Source of the DNA: an archaeon
Lineage (GTDB): Archaea; Thermoproteota; Nitrososphaeria; Nitrososphaerales; CADDZS01
Assembly: GCA_021806865.1 (NCBI GenBank)
Contig: JAKAPU010000016.1
Span: 1 to 28,603 of the forward strand
Direction of reading: 5' to 3'
DNA length: 28,603 bases
The notes beneath the pieces were generated by a model. That model did no database searches. It saw nothing but the letters and a program-made list of their open reading frames with translations, and was not told where the DNA came from. How positions within the stretch are numbered: the stretch's first letter is position 1; the number at the start of each line of letters is the position of its first letter. Of the stretch, positions 28,566 through 28,603 are shown in pieces. Made by a program: the position numbers and the translations under genes.

Positions 28566-28603
28566 TTCGAACGAATTCGAGCCTCGCTAGCGGTTCAATA
28601 GAT

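Overview
The window looks like chromosomal DNA of an archaeon, most likely a member of the Thermoproteota near the Nitrososphaeria (Thaumarchaeota). Evidence: a TFB transcription factor, an archaeal MptE-type pterin diphosphokinase, an XPB-type helicase with an RED motif, many TTG/GTG starts, and TATA-like boxes about 20-30 bases upstream of starts (leaderless transcripts) instead of Shine-Dalgarno sites. The class assignment is inference; no ammonia-oxidation gene or rRNA is present to fix it. Genes are packed tightly on both strands, often touching or overlapping at their 3' ends.

Layout. 1-3.6 kb: partial methyltransferase, dCTP deaminase/dUTPase-like gene, an unknown gene, TFB, a gene-free stretch (2.70-3.03 kb) with a promoter palindrome and RNA-like structure, and two small unknown genes. 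3.6-7.4 kb: acylphosphatase, isocitrate dehydrogenase-like gene, and the divergent folate-type pair MptE / dihydropteroate synthase, the latter followed by a one-base-overlapping unknown coiled-coil gene. 7.4-11.6 kb: guaB-guaA (IMP to GMP) and a convergent PfkB-family kinase. 11.6-20.2 kb: PRC-barrel/zinc-ribbon protein, then a minus-strand operon LarC(C-terminal domain)-LarE-serine hydroxymethyltransferase, malate dehydrogenase, a FixAB(fused)-FixC-FixX electron-transfer operon, and LarB. 20.2-26.7 kb: small unknown gene, MobA-like nucleotidyltransferase, SdhA-SdhB, proline dehydrogenase, zinc-ribbon/RDD membrane protein, XPB helicase. 26.8-28.6 kb: CBS-pair protein, a poorly coding region with inverted repeats and two T-loop-like motifs, and an A/T-rich PP-loop (Dph6/DUF71) gene.

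How the genes fit together. Three TCA-cycle activities (isocitrate, malate and succinate dehydrogenases) and proline dehydrogenase point to oxidative organotrophic metabolism feeding a quinone pool. FixABCX would couple NADH oxidation to quinone and low-potential ferredoxin/flavodoxin reduction. MptE, DHPS and SHMT belong to pterin synthesis and one-carbon use; guaBA make GMP.

The most unusual content is a nickel-pincer nucleotide (NPN) cofactor pathway: LarB and LarE with a free-standing LarC C-terminal domain. No LarA or N-terminal LarC domain is visible, so the enzyme that uses the cofactor is unknown from this window. No CRISPR array, insertion sequence, complete tRNA or rRNA was found.
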